A DNA stretch of 64,000 bases from Vibrio sp. SS-MA-C1-2 (GTDB lineage: Bacteria > Pseudomonadota > Gammaproteobacteria > Enterobacterales > Vibrionaceae). The notes beneath the pieces were generated by a model. It had not been told where the DNA came from, did not search any database, and saw only the letters and a program-made list of their open reading frames with translations. Location of the stretch: NCBI RefSeq assembly GCF_021513135.1, contig NZ_CP090981.1, positions 1,054,001 through 1,118,000 of the forward strand, written 5' to 3'. Of the stretch, positions 29,711 through 38,837 are shown one piece after another (position 1 is the stretch's first letter; each line of letters opens with the position of its first letter). The translations under genes and the position numbers were made by a program.

Positions 29711-29750
29711 GACCTAAAGTAATTGGAGTTGCCGTCAACCTAATGGCTGC
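29711..29750 (+). repeat. ERIC-like fragment
   Basis: Only the left arm (ACCTAAAGTAATTGGAGTTG) and a remnant of the right part (CAACCTAATGGCTGC) survive, in the ytjB-serB gap. Confidence 0.5.
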
Positions 29751-29805
29751 ACTTTGATATGATACGATGAATTGGCAATAGTCGTGATGGCTAACAAGGA
29801 TTGTT

Positions 29806-30763
29806 ATGAAGAACAAAGTGCTAGAGATTATTCAGACACCAGAAGATATTCATTTATTAAAAGAGCTGAGTTATACGGATGATCCCCAACAAATAAATGA
29901 TAGTTTCTGGTTAGTTTATGGTAAGGGGCTCTCCTATAGTGACTTGGCTCGCTTAATTTCTCAATCTGATTCTATTGATTGTCTAAATATTTGGCACGCT
30001 GGCGAGTTTAGAGTTGTTGCGCTTTCAGGTCAGCCGACGGAAAACGTATTGAAAGCGTTAACCGAAAAGTCGATTGAATACTCAAACTATTCAATGTTAC
30101 CAAATCTGAATCAACCGGGAATTGCTCTTTTTGATATGGATTCAACAACTATCCAGATTGAGTGTATTGATCAGATCGCAGAGTTAGCTGGTGTTGGCGA
30201 GCAAGTGATTGAGATTACAGAACGAGCAATGCAAGGTGAATTAGACTTTGAACAGAGTTTAAGGCAACGTGTGGCACTGTTAGCGGGGAGTGATCAACAG
30301 ATTTTATCCGAAGTTCGAGATAATCTTCCCTTAATGCCGGGTGCAGAATCGCTTTTTGCAACACTCCAACATTACGGTTGGATAACAGCCATTGCGTCGG
30401 GTGGTTTTACCTATTTTTCAGACTATTTAAAAGACCAATTAAAGCTCTTTTCTGCTCAATCGAATGAACTTGAGATCATTGATGGCAAGTTAACAGGAAA
30501 AGTGATCGGAAAGGTTGTCGATAGCCAAACAAAGAGTGATATTTTGTTGCAACTCGCGGAACAATTAAATATTGAAATGTGTAATACCATTGCGGTGGGA
30601 GATGGCGCCAATGATCTGCCGATGATGTCAACTGCGGGGGGGAATTGCCTACCACGCGAAACCTAAAGTGGAATTAGAAGCTGATATTGCGGTTAAGTTT
30701 ACCGATCTCACGGCAATTTTAGCTATTTTATCGGCATCTATTATGATGAAGCCACTGAAGTAA
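29806..30763 (+). pseudogene. serB: Phosphoserine phosphatase SerB with C-terminal frameshift
   Basis: HAD-family enzyme for the last step of serine synthesis. The uninterrupted frame ends at 30666 (286 residues). All HAD motifs are present: FDMDSTTIQ (nucleophile Asp, about 110), AIASGGFTYF (about 198) and AVGDGANDLPMM (about 265). Directly after, a run of seven G (30636-30642) breaks the frame. The next frame encodes the rest of SerB (IAYHAKPKVELEADIAVKF and on) to the TAA at 30761-30763. Removing one G, or restoring two lost bases, would repair it. It may be a pseudogene, a phase-variable tract or a sequencing error; a truncated active enzyme is also possible. Confidence 0.85.
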
Positions 30764-30862
30764 TAAAACTATTAATGTAATAAAGCTATTAATGTAATAA
30801 AGCTATAAATGTAATAAAGCCATTAATGCAATAAAACTATTGGTTTAATAAAGCTGTCTGGC
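30761..30862 (+). repeat. 17-bp tandem repeat, six units
   Basis: Six consecutive 17-base units of TAATAAAGCTATTAATG. The first four differ at one or two positions; the last two are more diverged. The first unit begins with the restored serB stop codon. It lies between serB and radA, whose start is 60 bases further. Confidence 0.88.
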
Positions 30863-30922
30863 TTACCAAAAACAAAGAAAAAAGCACGCAGAAATAATAA
30901 AAGAAGAGAGTAGGAAATTCAA

Positions 30923-32314
30923 ATGGCAAAAGCTCCAAAAATGGCATACGTCTGTAATGATTGCGGAATGGATTTTCCTCGTTGGCAAGGTCAATGTCGC
31001 TGTGGTGCATGGAATACCTTAGTTGAGGTAAAACTGTCAGCAACTAAAAGTAACAGCCGAACGGCAACTCGTAGCGCTGCGTCAGCTGGCTATGCAGGGG
31101 TATCGGGTGGCGGTTCTAAGAAACTTAGTGAAGTTGAGTCAATCGAAGCAGAAAAGCGCTTAACGGGGATTGGAGAATTAGACCGTGTTCTCAGTGGTGG
31201 TTTAACGACAGGGTCAGTCAACATCATCTCTGGCGATCCTGGGGCGGGTAAAACAACACTACTTTCTGACTTGGTGGCTCGTCTCTCACAAGAAATGGCA
31301 TCGCTCTACTGTACTGCTGAAGAGTCCCTTTCTCAGTTTAAAAATCGCGTCAATCGCCTTAAACTAAATTATAACGAAGAGAATCTTTATCTACTTTCAG
31401 AAACCAGTGTTGAAGCGATCATTGAAGAACTTGAGGCGAAAAAGATAAAGTTTGCAGTGATTGACTCAATTCAAGCGGTTGTGACAGAAAATGCTAACGG
31501 TAGTCCTGGTTCCCCTTCTCAAGTGAAAAGTGCAGCGCAAGCTTTGACTCAATACTGTAAACAGAATAATGTCACTATGTTTATTATCGCTCATGTCAAT
31601 AAAAACAATGAGATAGCTGGGCCACAAACCTTAGTTCATATTGTCGACTCACTGCTTCATATTGATACTAATGATGGACAAGTCAGAACCTTAAGATCGA
31701 ACAAAAACCGTTTTGGTGACGTAGATACAGTGGGGATCTTTAGAATGAGCGAGCGGGGAATGCTCAGTGTTGATAATCCAAGTGAGATCTTTCTTTCTGG
31801 TTCTACGACGGAATCTTCAGGTTCTGCGATTACTTGTATCCGTAAAGGGAATCGCAATATCTTATTAGAAATTCAGTGTCTAACAACTGATACAGAGTCA
31901 GAATTTCCCCAACGAGTCTGCGTCGGTTTAAATATGAACCGAATTAAAATGCTGACGGGGATCTTGCGTAAACATACTAAAACCAAGATCTTTCACGATA
32001 CCTTTTTTAATATTGTCGGTGGTTTAAAGATTGATGAGTCAGAAACGTGTATTGATTTAGCGTTGGTGACAGCACTATTAAGCAGCCTAAATGAATTCGT
32101 TGTGCCACGAACAACCTGCATTATGGGAGAGTTGAGTCTAAATGGTGATGTTCGACCGATTGATAGTGGGGTGCCTCGTGTAAAAGAAGCCGCACAACAT
32201 GGTTTCACTGAAATATTTATTCCATTTCGTAATTACCATAAATCGATGGAAGGTCTAGGTGCAAAAATCACTCCAGTAAAAACCATCCATGAGTTGATTG
32301 AATTGATTAATTAA
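30923..32314 (+). CDS. radA: DNA repair protein RadA
   Basis: RecA-like ATPase that promotes branch migration in recombination. 463 residues. A four-cysteine zinc ribbon CNDCG...CRCG (about 11-28) leads. The ATPase core follows with Walker A GDPGAGKTTLL (about 94-104), Walker B FAVIDSIQAV (about 173) and the RadA-specific KNRFG motif (about 255-259). The C-terminal Lon protease-like domain contains ALVTALLSSLN and GELSLNGDVRPI. The order serB-radA is conserved in gammaproteobacteria. Codons are slightly less biased than the ribosomal genes. Confidence 0.97.
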   Translation: MAKAPKMAYVCNDCGMDFPRWQGQCRCGAWNTLVEVKLSATKSNSRTATRSAASAGYAGVSGGGSKKLSEVESIEAEKRLTGIGELDRVLSGGLTTGSVNIISGDPGAGKTTLLSDLVARLSQEMASLYCTAEESLSQFKNRVNRLKLNYNEENLYLLSETSVEAIIEELEAKKIKFAVIDSIQAVVTENANGSPGSPSQVKSAAQALTQYCKQNNVTMFIIAHVNKNNEIAGPQTLVHIVDSLLHIDTNDGQVRTLRSNKNRFGDVDTVGIFRMSERGMLSVDNPSEIFLSGSTTESSGSAITCIRKGNRNILLEIQCLTTDTESEFPQRVCVGLNMNRIKMLTGILRKHTKTKIFHDTFFNIVGGLKIDESETCIDLALVTALLSSLNEFVVPRTTCIMGELSLNGDVRPIDSGVPRVKEAAQHGFTEIFIPFRNYHKSMEGLGAKITPVKTIHELIELIN

Positions 32315-32551
32315 TTCGGGTTATATACATGACATTTGAAACAGCGAGCTAATGAACAATGATAAAAGAACGCTCTTTTTTTAACTTTTCATCCCAATAA
32401 GCAGTAATTTTTAACTTATGCACTACAATATTTGCTGGCTTCCATAAACACAAAATTAACACATAACAGTAAATGTTGATTGATTTATCAACTATGAAAT
32501 ATTTCTGTTTTTTTTTAGTTGTGAGTGTGGATAATCATATCATTTTTAATT

Positions 32552-32645
32552 TATACCCGACTTGTTTGAAGTTGCTAGATTGTTTCTGCGTTTGCTCGCC
32601 TCATTCACTTGTCGCTGATTAGCAACTGCAATGACTTTAGGTATA
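32552..32645 (-). repeat. ERIC-like repeat, short form, diverged
   Basis: 94 bases reading TATACCCGACTTGTTTGAAG ... TGACTTTAGGTATA on the + strand. The centre is deleted. It lies in the 384-base radA-M23 peptidase gap, which otherwise shows nothing recognisable. Confidence 0.75.
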
Positions 32646-32698
32646 GTTATGAATTTAAATTTTTAGCTTAGTCATGCGTTAGAAGGTAATTTGTTTTT

Positions 32699-33691
32699 AT
32701 GTACAGAATTTCAATTTCATCCACGAAGGGCAGTAAAGGAGCGGTTATCTCCACCAAACAAATAAAGTTAGTGGTGGGCGCTATCTGTACTTTGTTCGTT
32801 GGTGTCATTGGTTTTTCTAGTTACTCATATATGAACAATCAAGATCTTCAGTCTCGATATAAGAAATTGGTCAATAATTACGATCATCTAGAAAATAATT
32901 ACTTAAGAACGGTAGATGAGTTATCTGAATCTCAAAGCACTTATCAACAATTAGCGAATACTTATGCTGATGAACAAGCTGTTATTGAGAAATTAGCTGA
33001 ACGAATTGGTGATGTTGAAGGCGTACTTGATTTCGAGAATGCAAATATTGCTGAAAATTTAACGATTGATGAATCAGGTAATAATTTCGATAATTTAGAT
33101 GAACGAATCAGTTATTTAGAGTCTTCTGCAACATTAAATGAGATGTTTTTATCGTTAATTCCAAGTGCCAGAGCATTGCCTAAAGGGAGTGTTGTGACTT
33201 CCGGTTATGGTAAGCGAGAGCACCCTGTATTGGGCGAAGAAAAATTCCATAAGGGACTCGATTATCGCTGTAAGGTCGGAGATGAAGTGAAAGCGGTAGC
33301 TGATGGTGTGGTGACAACGGTAAATTATCAGCGCGGTGGTTATGGACGTACGGTAAAATTAGGTCATAGTTTTGGTTTTACTTCGGTTTATGCTCATTTA
33401 AATAAAGCATTGGTTAAACGCGGACAATTTATTAAGAAAGGGGATGTTATTGCTCAGTGTGGCAATACAGGGCGCTCTACTGCTTCCCATCTTCATTTAG
33501 AATTTCGTTGGAATAACCGTGCAATTGACCCTGTACCTTATATCTTAGTTGAAGATAAAGGGGTTAAATCGGTACTGGATTCAAAACTGGCGTTTGATTG
33601 GAATGGCATGTTGAATTCATTAACTGACTATACCGAGTTAAATGGCTTCTTAGTAAAAAATGCAACTGAGTTTGACACTGTGACGAAGTAA
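32699..33691 (+). CDS. M23-family peptidoglycan metalloendopeptidase
   Basis: 330 residues. A cytoplasmic/basic start is followed by one transmembrane helix (about 24-43) and a periplasmic coiled coil (about 50-135), typical of cell-wall hydrolases or their activators. A LytM/M23 domain occupies about 165-280. Zinc ligands look intact: the HxxxD element in FHKGLDYR (about 184) and HLHLEF (about 264). SGYGKREHPVLG and GNTGRSTASHLHLEF are family signatures. It is therefore likely an active DD-endopeptidase rather than a degenerate EnvC/NlpD-type activator. It stands alone with a strong terminator. Confidence 0.88.
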   Translation: MYRISISSTKGSKGAVISTKQIKLVVGAICTLFVGVIGFSSYSYMNNQDLQSRYKKLVNNYDHLENNYLRTVDELSESQSTYQQLANTYADEQAVIEKLAERIGDVEGVLDFENANIAENLTIDESGNNFDNLDERISYLESSATLNEMFLSLIPSARALPKGSVVTSGYGKREHPVLGEEKFHKGLDYRCKVGDEVKAVADGVVTTVNYQRGGYGRTVKLGHSFGFTSVYAHLNKALVKRGQFIKKGDVIAQCGNTGRSTASHLHLEFRWNNRAIDPVPYILVEDKGVKSVLDSKLAFDWNGMLNSLTDYTELNGFLVKNATEFDTVTK

Positions 33692-33741
33692 TACGTTTTC
33701 TGTTTTCTTTTCTTTCATCCGTTTCGACTTGAACTAAACAT

Positions 33742-33782
33742 AAAAAAGCAGTGGTGATGAGTCACCTGCCACTGCTTTTTTT
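33742..33782 (+). terminator. Terminator after the M23 peptidase gene
   Basis: Stem AAAAAAGCAGTGG/CCACTGCTTTTTTT with an internal GGTGA/TCACC hairpin; it is also usable from the opposite strand. Confidence 0.88.
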
Positions 33783-33786
33783 ATAT

Positions 33787-33852
33787 TTTATACTCTTTTT
33801 AATCGACGTTACTAGGATGTTGGCTACGTTCTAGCGACTCCAATTATTTTAA
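33787..33852 (-). repeat. ERIC-like remnant
   Basis: Degenerate copy retaining GGATGTTGGCTACGTTC and GCGACTCCAATTATTTTA, just before the 3' end of ettA. Confidence 0.5.
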
Positions 33853-33888
33853 CTTAAGCTTTCAGGCTTAAAATAAGAGCAAAAAATA

Positions 33889-35556
33889 CTACTTCTTAAT
33901 ACGCTTATATTTGATACGGTGAGGTTCAGCAGCTTGTGCGCCGTGAGTTTTCTTCAACCATTCAATATATTCAGAATAGTTACCTTCGTAGAAGCTCACT
34001 TCACCTTCATCGCGGTAATCGATAATGTGAGTAGCAATGCGGTCAAGGAACCAACGGTCATGCGAAATAACCATGACACAACCAGGAAACTCAAGTAGCG
34101 CTTCTTCGAGTGCTCGTAGCGTTTCGACATCAAGGTCATTAGTCGGTTCATCGAGTAACAAGACGTTACCGCCCGCTTTTAGCAGTTTCGCTAAATGGAC
34201 ACGATTACGCTCACCACCAGAAAGATCGCCAATACGCTTCTGTTGATCTGAGCCTTTGAAGTTAAAGCGAGAGACATAAGCTCGCGCCGGAATTTCAAAG
34301 TTATTGATACGTAGAATATCTTGACCTTCAGAGATCTCATCAAAGACAGTTTTGCTGTCATCCATGCTATCGCGGAACTGCTCAACAGAAGCAAGCTGTA
34401 CAGTTTCACCTAATACAATAGAACCTGAGTCAGGTTGTTCAGTACCAGAAAGCATGTTGAAAAGCGTCGATTTACCTGCACCGTTGGCACCGATAATACC
34501 GACAATGGCACCCTTTGGCATACTAAATGATAGATCATCGATCAAGACACGATCATTAAATGATTTAGTTAGATTATTGACTTCAATAACCTTATCGCCT
34601 AGACGTGGGCCAGGTGGAATAAACAGTTCATTGGTCTCATTACGACGTTGGTAGTCAGAGGTATTTAACTCCTCAAAACGTGCCATACGTGCTTTGCTTT
34701 TCGCTTGACGACCTTTAGGGTTTGAGCGAACCCACTCAAGTTCTTTCTCGATGGTTTTTTGATGCGCTCGCTCTTGAGAAGATTCCTGCTTTAAACGTTC
34801 ATCTTTCTGTTCAAGCCAAGAGCTATAGTTTCCTTCCCATGGAATACCTTCACCACGGTCAAGCTCAAGGATCCAACCCGCAGCGTTATCTAGGAAATAA
34901 CGGTCATGGGTGATCGCCACAACCGTGCCGTTATATTCACATAAGAAGTGTTCAAGCCAAGCAACAGATTCTGCATCTAAGTGGTTGGTTGGTTCATCAA
35001 GAAGTAACATATCTGGATGATCAAGCAGTAGACGACAGATCGCCACACGACGACGTTCACCACCAGAAAGTACTTTAATTTTAGTCTCCCACTCAGGAAG
35101 ACGAAGTGCATCTGCGGCACGCTCTAGCGCATTCTCTAAATTATGACCATCTTTCACTTCAATCAGCGCTTCAAGTTCACCTTGCTTTTTAGCTAATTCA
35201 TCAAAGTCAGCATCAGGTTCAGCATACGCTGCATAAACTTGATCTAATGCCGTTAATGCATCTTTTACATCCGCAACCGCTTCTTCAACAATTTCACGAA
35301 CCGTTTTTTCTTCATCTAGTACTGGTTCTTGAGGAAGGTAACCGATCTTAAGGTTAGATTGTGGACGAGCCACACCTTCAAATTCAGAGTCGATACCCGC
35401 CATTATGCGAAGTAAGGTTGATTTACCTGAACCATTTAAGCCTAAAACACCGATTTTGGCGCCAGGAAAGAAACTAAGGGAGATATCTTTAATAATTTGT
35501 CGTTTAGGTGGCACGATTTTGCTCACCCGAGACATTGTATAAACGTATTCAGCCAT
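33889..35556 (-). CDS. ettA: Energy-dependent translational throttle protein EttA
   Basis: ABC-F ATPase that binds the ribosomal E site and gates the first elongation step according to ATP/ADP ratio. 555 residues, no membrane segments. Two ABC cassettes: Walker A GLNGSGKST (about 39-47) and GANGAGKST (about 356), signatures LSGGERRR and LSGGERNR, and Walker B LLLDEPTNHLDAES and LLLDEPTNDLDVE. The EttA 'arm' insertion and the basic linker (PKGRQAKSKARMARFEEL) are present. Divergent from slt, as in E. coli. Confidence 0.97.
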   Translation of the reverse strand: MAEYVYTMSRVSKIVPPKRQIIKDISLSFFPGAKIGVLGLNGSGKSTLLRIMAGIDSEFEGVARPQSNLKIGYLPQEPVLDEEKTVREIVEEAVADVKDALTALDQVYAAYAEPDADFDELAKKQGELEALIEVKDGHNLENALERAADALRLPEWETKIKVLSGGERRRVAICRLLLDHPDMLLLDEPTNHLDAESVAWLEHFLCEYNGTVVAITHDRYFLDNAAGWILELDRGEGIPWEGNYSSWLEQKDERLKQESSQERAHQKTIEKELEWVRSNPKGRQAKSKARMARFEELNTSDYQRRNETNELFIPPGPRLGDKVIEVNNLTKSFNDRVLIDDLSFSMPKGAIVGIIGANGAGKSTLFNMLSGTEQPDSGSIVLGETVQLASVEQFRDSMDDSKTVFDEISEGQDILRINNFEIPARAYVSRFNFKGSDQQKRIGDLSGGERNRVHLAKLLKAGGNVLLLDEPTNDLDVETLRALEEALLEFPGCVMVISHDRWFLDRIATHIIDYRDEGEVSFYEGNYSEYIEWLKKTHGAQAAEPHRIKYKRIKK

Positions 35557-35711
35557 CGCTAATTTAATCTCATATCAGGAACGAATTGGTTATTTTACCT
35601 CTATTAGTTAAAAGTTTAACAGTATTAATTAAAAATCGTGAGTATTATGAAAGAGGCATCAAGTTTTTCTATTTGTTGTTTTCTATTTACTTATGACTCA
35701 AGGATGTATTA

Positions 35712-37655
35712 GTGAGACATTACCGAACATTGATAAAAGCATTGTTGACGAGCGCGATTATTCTTTCTCCTAGTGCGACTTCAAGCATCAATAAAAATCA
35801 GCATTATCGTGATCTTTATCATCAAGCCATTGAGTCTATCTCTGCGGGTGATTATCAAACCTATCAAACTCAATTAACGCGCTTACAAAGTTACCCATTA
35901 ACCCCGTATTTGGAATACCGAGAGCTTTTAACTCGTTTAGGTAGTGTTGATCGCCCAGAGGTTGAAGCTTTTATCGAAAAGCATCGGACAATGCCTTTTA
36001 TTAATTCATTGCGTCAAAGTTATCTTGCTCAATTAGTGCGGGAAGATAAATGGAGTGAGTTCCTCGCTTTTCAACCGAAGGAACCGACAAGTGGCTGGCT
36101 TAAGTGTCGTTATTATCAAGCCAAAGCCGAAACAGGGGCATTCGATCAAGCGTGGCAAGGCGCGGAAAAACTGTGGTTAACGGGAAAGTCGACGAATAAA
36201 ACCTGCAATCAGTTATTCGATCTCTGGAGCAAAGCCGGTGAGCGAGATGATGATATTATCCTTGAGCGTATGCTATTAGTCTTTAATGAGGGAAACAGTA
36301 GCCGCTTAAAATATCTCTCTAAAATGTTATCTCAACAGCAAAAGGAGCAAGGTGATCAGACTAAAAGGTTATTTACCAATCCAAGCTTAGTGGGGGAGTT
36401 TGCGAGCGATAATCAAGTGACGCCTTTCACTCAAGAATTAACACTCACTGCGTTTAAGCGCCTTTCTCGTCAAAAGCCTCAAGTTGCGGTTGATCTGTTT
36501 GATCAAGTTGCTACGAAACAACAACTCACTAGTAAGCAAAAACAATATATTAATGATTACCTAGCTCGCCAATTAATAAGGGCTGAGGAGCCTGAATTAA
36601 TTGCGTGGCGTGATCAGGCGATTACAAAAACGTCGTCCCTACCTTTAATTGAGCAGCGTATTCGGTTGGCGATTGAACAAGGTGAGCTTTTAGAGGCGAA
36701 AACATGGATTAATAAACTACCAGAAAAAGAGCAAAGTTCACTCCGTTGGACATTTTGGCAAGCAAAAGCAGCAGAAACAAATAATGATATAAAAACGGCA
36801 ACCATACTTTATCAATCGATGTTGGGTGAGCGAAATTTTTATAGTGCGATGGCGGCATTTATTTTAAATAAGCCTATTGAATATCCAATCCAGCTGGCAC
36901 CGTTAATTAATAAAAAAAGCCGTATTTTATTAAATCCAGATAAAGTTAATGCACTGGCTCGTGTTGATGAACTGCTTGATGCAAATAAAATTTTGGCAGC
37001 AAAAAGAGAGTGGGAATATTTATTAACGTTAAGTACATCAGAGGAGATGGTTGAGTTAGCTGCTTATGCTGCGGAACAAAAATGGTCCCACTTTACAGTA
37101 CAAGCAACGATTCGTGGAAAAATGTGGGATTATATGGATCTTCGTTTCCCTCTTGGTTACCACTGGTTATTTGATTTTTTTGCGAAAGAGAACCAACTTT
37201 CTCCACCTATGCTTATGGCATTAGCGCGTCAAGAGAGTGCGTTATATAGCCATGCACAATCTTATGTTGGAGCTCGAGGCTTAATGCAGTTGATGCCAGC
37301 AACGGCAAAAGAGACCGCTAAAAAACTCAAACACCCTTATAAAGGACCATTAAGCCTAAGGGACCCAACAGAAAATATTCGTTTAGGGAGTGCCTATATT
37401 AAAGAGATGCTCGGTCGTTATGATGATAATCGTATTTTGGCTTTTGCCTCTTATAATGCTGGGCCAGGACGAGTAAGTCGTTGGTTAAAACGTACCGATA
37501 GCCAAGTGGATATTTATAGTTTTATCGAGTCAATTCCTTATAAAGAGACGCGAGGTTATGTACAAAATGTGCTGATGTTTGAACTTTATTACAGTCGCCG
37601 ACTTGGTTTAGATCATCAATTTCTCTCTAACTCCGAGTTAAAACGACGCTATTAA
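35712..37655 (+). CDS. slt: Soluble lytic murein transglycosylase
   Basis: Periplasmic enzyme that cleaves the MurNAc-GlcNAc bond with formation of 1,6-anhydro-muramic acid. 647 residues, similar to Slt70. An N-terminal signal peptide is followed by a superhelical alpha-domain (about 30-440) and the linker. The C-terminal lysozyme-like domain has ARQESALYSHAQSYVGARG with catalytic Glu at about 508, LMQLMPATAKETA and ASYNAGPGRVSRWL. It starts at GTG 35712 with AGGATG upstream. Followed by trpR. Confidence 0.95.
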   Translation: MRHYRTLIKALLTSAIILSPSATSSINKNQHYRDLYHQAIESISAGDYQTYQTQLTRLQSYPLTPYLEYRELLTRLGSVDRPEVEAFIEKHRTMPFINSLRQSYLAQLVREDKWSEFLAFQPKEPTSGWLKCRYYQAKAETGAFDQAWQGAEKLWLTGKSTNKTCNQLFDLWSKAGERDDDIILERMLLVFNEGNSSRLKYLSKMLSQQQKEQGDQTKRLFTNPSLVGEFASDNQVTPFTQELTLTAFKRLSRQKPQVAVDLFDQVATKQQLTSKQKQYINDYLARQLIRAEEPELIAWRDQAITKTSSLPLIEQRIRLAIEQGELLEAKTWINKLPEKEQSSLRWTFWQAKAAETNNDIKTATILYQSMLGERNFYSAMAAFILNKPIEYPIQLAPLINKKSRILLNPDKVNALARVDELLDANKILAAKREWEYLLTLSTSEEMVELAAYAAEQKWSHFTVQATIRGKMWDYMDLRFPLGYHWLFDFFAKENQLSPPMLMALARQESALYSHAQSYVGARGLMQLMPATAKETAKKLKHPYKGPLSLRDPTENIRLGSAYIKEMLGRYDDNRILAFASYNAGPGRVSRWLKRTDSQVDIYSFIESIPYKETRGYVQNVLMFELYYSRRLGLDHQFLSNSELKRRY

Positions 37656-37763
37656 TTGAAATATTGAAGTAAATAAGGACTTAATCATCTTCTTCTTCTG
37701 TGAAGTAGCGATAAATTACTTTAAGATAACAGAGTTAATCGGTAATAAAAGGAGTGAATTAGC

Positions 37764-38063
37764 ATGTCAACTGAACCAACATATAAAGAATGGGAACAGA
37801 TATCGACACTGTTAAAAACAGCAATTGCAGAAGAGAAGGAGGATCTCTTTCTTAAAGTTTTGATGACTCAAGATGAGCGCTCAGCTTTAATCACTCGGAT
37901 TAATATCATTAATGAGTTATTAAGAGGTGAATTAAGCCAACGTCAAATTAGCCAGATGCTTGGTGTTGGTGTTGCGACGATTACTCGTGGTTCAAATGAG
38001 TTAAAACAGCAATCTGATCAATCTAAAGCGTGGTTATCTCAACTGTTAGATGAGAGTAAATAA
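37764..38063 (+). CDS. trpR: Trp operon repressor
   Basis: 99-residue tryptophan-responsive repressor. The all-helical TrpR fold is recognisable: LMTQDERSALITRINIINEL (about 33-52) and the helix-turn-helix LSQRQISQMLGVGVATITRG (about 60-79), followed by SNELK. AAGGAG precedes the ATG. The slt-trpR-yjjX order matches E. coli. A possible TrpR-type operator upstream was not identified. Confidence 0.96.
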   Translation: MSTEPTYKEWEQISTLLKTAIAEEKEDLFLKVLMTQDERSALITRINIINELLRGELSQRQISQMLGVGVATITRGSNELKQQSDQSKAWLSQLLDESK

Positions 38064-38137
38064 CGGCCAGATTAATGCTCCCTTATTCATTGGAAAAAGC
38101 TTATGCCTAATAAATGAATGAATGAAGGGAGTGTAAA

Positions 38138-38656
38138 TTAGAATAGTTCCGGATGAATAAATGGCACTAAAGCCAAAATAAGTGCTTGATGATAAACGGC
38201 ACTGCGACTTAGAACGCCATCGGTCAACAATCCCATCGCACCACCTTTCTGTTTGATGTTTTTTTGCTGAAACATAATATCCATTACGTCACCAAGTTCT
38301 AATCCGCCATGAACCATATCAATGGCCTTAGGGGGCAAAGGTAAAGACGCTGAACGAGATTGACTGCGTTTTTTTGTTGCAGATTCAATTACCATCCAAG
38401 CAAATGTGGTCTGATTATCTATACCGCCTTCTAAACCAACATAAAAGTCAGCATTTGGCTTCGCTAAAATGGCATTATCTACTCGGTTATTGGCACCTAA
38501 TAACGTCTCTTCATTATTCATGGGCTGATCAGGTACGCCACTATTCACACTCACACCTTCGATATTGAGCTCAATATCTGGAAATACCTGTTTGAAAGCC
38601 GCTTCAACAGCTGAAAATTTTGCGGGATTAAGGGATGAGACGACAATATTAAACAT
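38138..38656 (-). CDS. yjjX: Inosine/xanthosine triphosphatase YjjX
   Basis: House-cleaning nucleotide phosphatase acting on ITP and XTP, possibly in complex with EF-Tu. 172 residues. Family motifs: VSSLNPAKFSAVEAAF (about 6-21), SGVPDQPMNNEETLLGA (about 39-55) and FYVGLEGGID (about 71-80). GGAMGLLTDGVLSR is near residue 139. Convergent with trpR, as in E. coli; the gap between them holds a loose CTCCCTT/AAGGGAG hairpin. Confidence 0.92.
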   Translation of the reverse strand: MFNIVVSSLNPAKFSAVEAAFKQVFPDIELNIEGVSVNSGVPDQPMNNEETLLGANNRVDNAILAKPNADFYVGLEGGIDNQTTFAWMVIESATKKRSQSRSASLPLPPKAIDMVHGGLELGDVMDIMFQQKNIKQKGGAMGLLTDGVLSRSAVYHQALILALVPFIHPELF

Positions 38657-38744
38657 AAAAATGATGACTCTAAAGGTTAATAAAGGAGAATCCCTTTATA
38701 CAATATGGTGTTAATTATGACTAGGTATTTCACTATTACCTTAT

Positions 38745-38760
38745 TTCCAAAATATTGGAA
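38745..38760. promoter_or_regulatory. Perfect palindrome upstream of the exporter promoter
   Basis: TTCCAAAATATTGGAA, arms TTCCAA/TTGGAA, seven bases before the -35 box of the next gene. It is a likely operator; the regulator is unknown. Confidence 0.5.
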
Positions 38761-38767
38761 GTAAATG

Positions 38768-38795
38768 TTGACTATTTATGACTCACATATATAAT
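38768..38795 (+). promoter_or_regulatory. Sigma-70 promoter of the Cu/Zn exporter gene
   Basis: TTGACT (38768-38773), 16-base spacer, TATAAT (38790-38795). The start codon is 43 bases beyond the -10 box. Confidence 0.65.
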
Positions 38796-38837
38796 TCCAT
38801 CAACTTAGAAATTAAGAATTTTACTTGAGAGCCAGTT

